From Parietichytrium sp. I65-24A (Eukaryota > Sar > Bigyra > Thraustochytrida > Thraustochytriidae): DNA of 64,000 nucleotides. The stretch is from NCBI GenBank assembly GCA_012862575.1, contig BLSF01000014.1, positions 558,001 through 622,000 of the forward strand, read 5' to 3'. The notes under the pieces are model-generated. The model searched no databases. It saw only the letters and a program-made list of their open reading frames with translations, and was not told the DNA's origin. Shown here piece by piece: positions 63,465 through 64,000 of this stretch. A program made the position numbers and the translations under genes. Each line of letters begins with the position of its first letter. The stretch's first letter is position 1.

Positions 63465-64000
63465 CTATTGCGAGTGCCACTTTTGGTTGCAAGATATCTC
63501 TTGCCCATCTCTAATCTTGCCGTGAAGGGGTACCTGGCACGCGGAGCATTCTGTTGTACTCAAGAGGCCGCACACCACACACGTCCTTTGAACAGGTGCG
63601 AACTTTCGCTTCCCGTTCCCGGCAAGTGGGCGCTTTCCGATCGAACGAATATCATGTCCGGATGAGTGGCGAAACTCTTGCAGAGCTGGGTTTTCGTTGT
63701 AGTACTTCAGTCTGGAGGTGTGCTTCTTCGGCATATTCTCGATTAGATCCATAACCTCCTCGTTTCGCGGGCGCTTGGGTATTGGCACTTCGTTGAAGTG
63801 CTCTGAAGCGTGACTTGTCTGGTGCAGCTTCCCCTGCATATTTTGCACATTTTGCATTCGCATGTTCTCCTGTTTTCGCCTCATCTGAAGTCCTTTCAGA
63901 AGAATCTCCTCCATCAGGTCCCACGTGAAGTTGTTCAGTGGCTCGACCTTGTTATGCGCGTTGCGAAGCGTCTGAATCTTTTGAACGTTGAAGTTTTGCT
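63465..64000 (-). mobile_element. C-terminal part of a piggyBac-like transposase (runs off the window)
   Basis: The minus-strand frame is open from the stop at 63465 to the end of the window at 64000, so the N-terminus and the catalytic Asp residues lie outside. The visible part starts with a helical NFNVQKIQTLRNAHNKVEPLNNFTW stretch, has a basic linker (IPKRPRNEE, IGKRPLAGNGKRKF) and ends with a Cys-rich finger TCVVCG...ECSACQVPLHGK...SCNQKWH, in the C-x2-C...C-x2-C...H...C...WH layout of piggyBac C-terminal domains (PGBD type). No stop or frameshift is visible in this part. Another DDE transposase with a terminal finger is the alternative. Confidence 0.6.

Overview
The window is nuclear DNA from a eukaryotic microbe. 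It carries canonical histones H3 and H4, a SERCA-type calcium pump, ATG16, an O-fucosyltransferase, a JmjC-type dioxygenase and a MAP2K-like kinase. Most genes are long single ORFs. Introns can be placed in only three of them with confidence plus one four-exon gene. They are 77 to 221 nt long, with GTAAGT, GTGAGT or GTGGGT donors and CAG or TAG acceptors. Spacers of 0.3 to 2.6 kb are packed with GA, GATT and hexanucleotide microsatellites and AGTACT/GGTACC palindromes. This gene set and intron poverty suggest an intron-poor protist. I lean towards a stramenopile such as a thraustochytrid, but that is inference and no marker here proves it.

Layout. 0-7.1 kb: two head-to-head P-type ATPases, a canonical SERCA (+) and a divergent paralogue (-) that has lost the actuator domain and the calcium ligands. 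7.8-17.5 kb: a Siva-like Cys-rich protein, a SnoaL-like protein, a membrane protein fused to DUF4116 repeats, and a secreted spondin-domain protein. 18-30 kb: a charge-block/Tudor/ankyrin protein, ATG16 (two exons), a secretory JmjC/cupin protein, an unknown gene beside a 294-base assembly gap, and a nuclear-looking protein with a cupredoxin fold. 31-42.5 kb: a four-repeat plus SAM protein, a STAND NTPase with a beta-propeller half separated by one in-frame TAG, a PH-DUF1336 (EDR2-like) protein and a multipass membrane protein. 43-56.4 kb: an acidic unknown, a DMT/EamA transporter, a MAP2K-like kinase, a disordered unknown, an O-fucosyltransferase and a four-exon DEK_C protein. 56.9-64 kb: divergent H4 and H3 genes, an MFS transporter of the MFSD8/CLN7 type, a short TTAA-flanked terminal-inverted-repeat element, and the C-terminal end of a piggyBac-like transposase running off the window.

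The genes are independent monocistronic units on both strands with no operon logic. Several act in the secretory pathway or endomembranes (SERCA and its paralogue, the JmjC protein with a signal peptide, the spondin protein, O-fucosyltransferase, PH-DUF1336, MFSD8-like, ATG16), but nothing in the sequence shows that they form one pathway. The most unusual items are the actuator-less SERCA paralogue, the cupredoxin that has lost a copper ligand inside a nuclear-type protein, the multipass membrane-DUF4116 fusion, the STAND gene split by a stop, and the TTAA-bounded element next to a transposase end.
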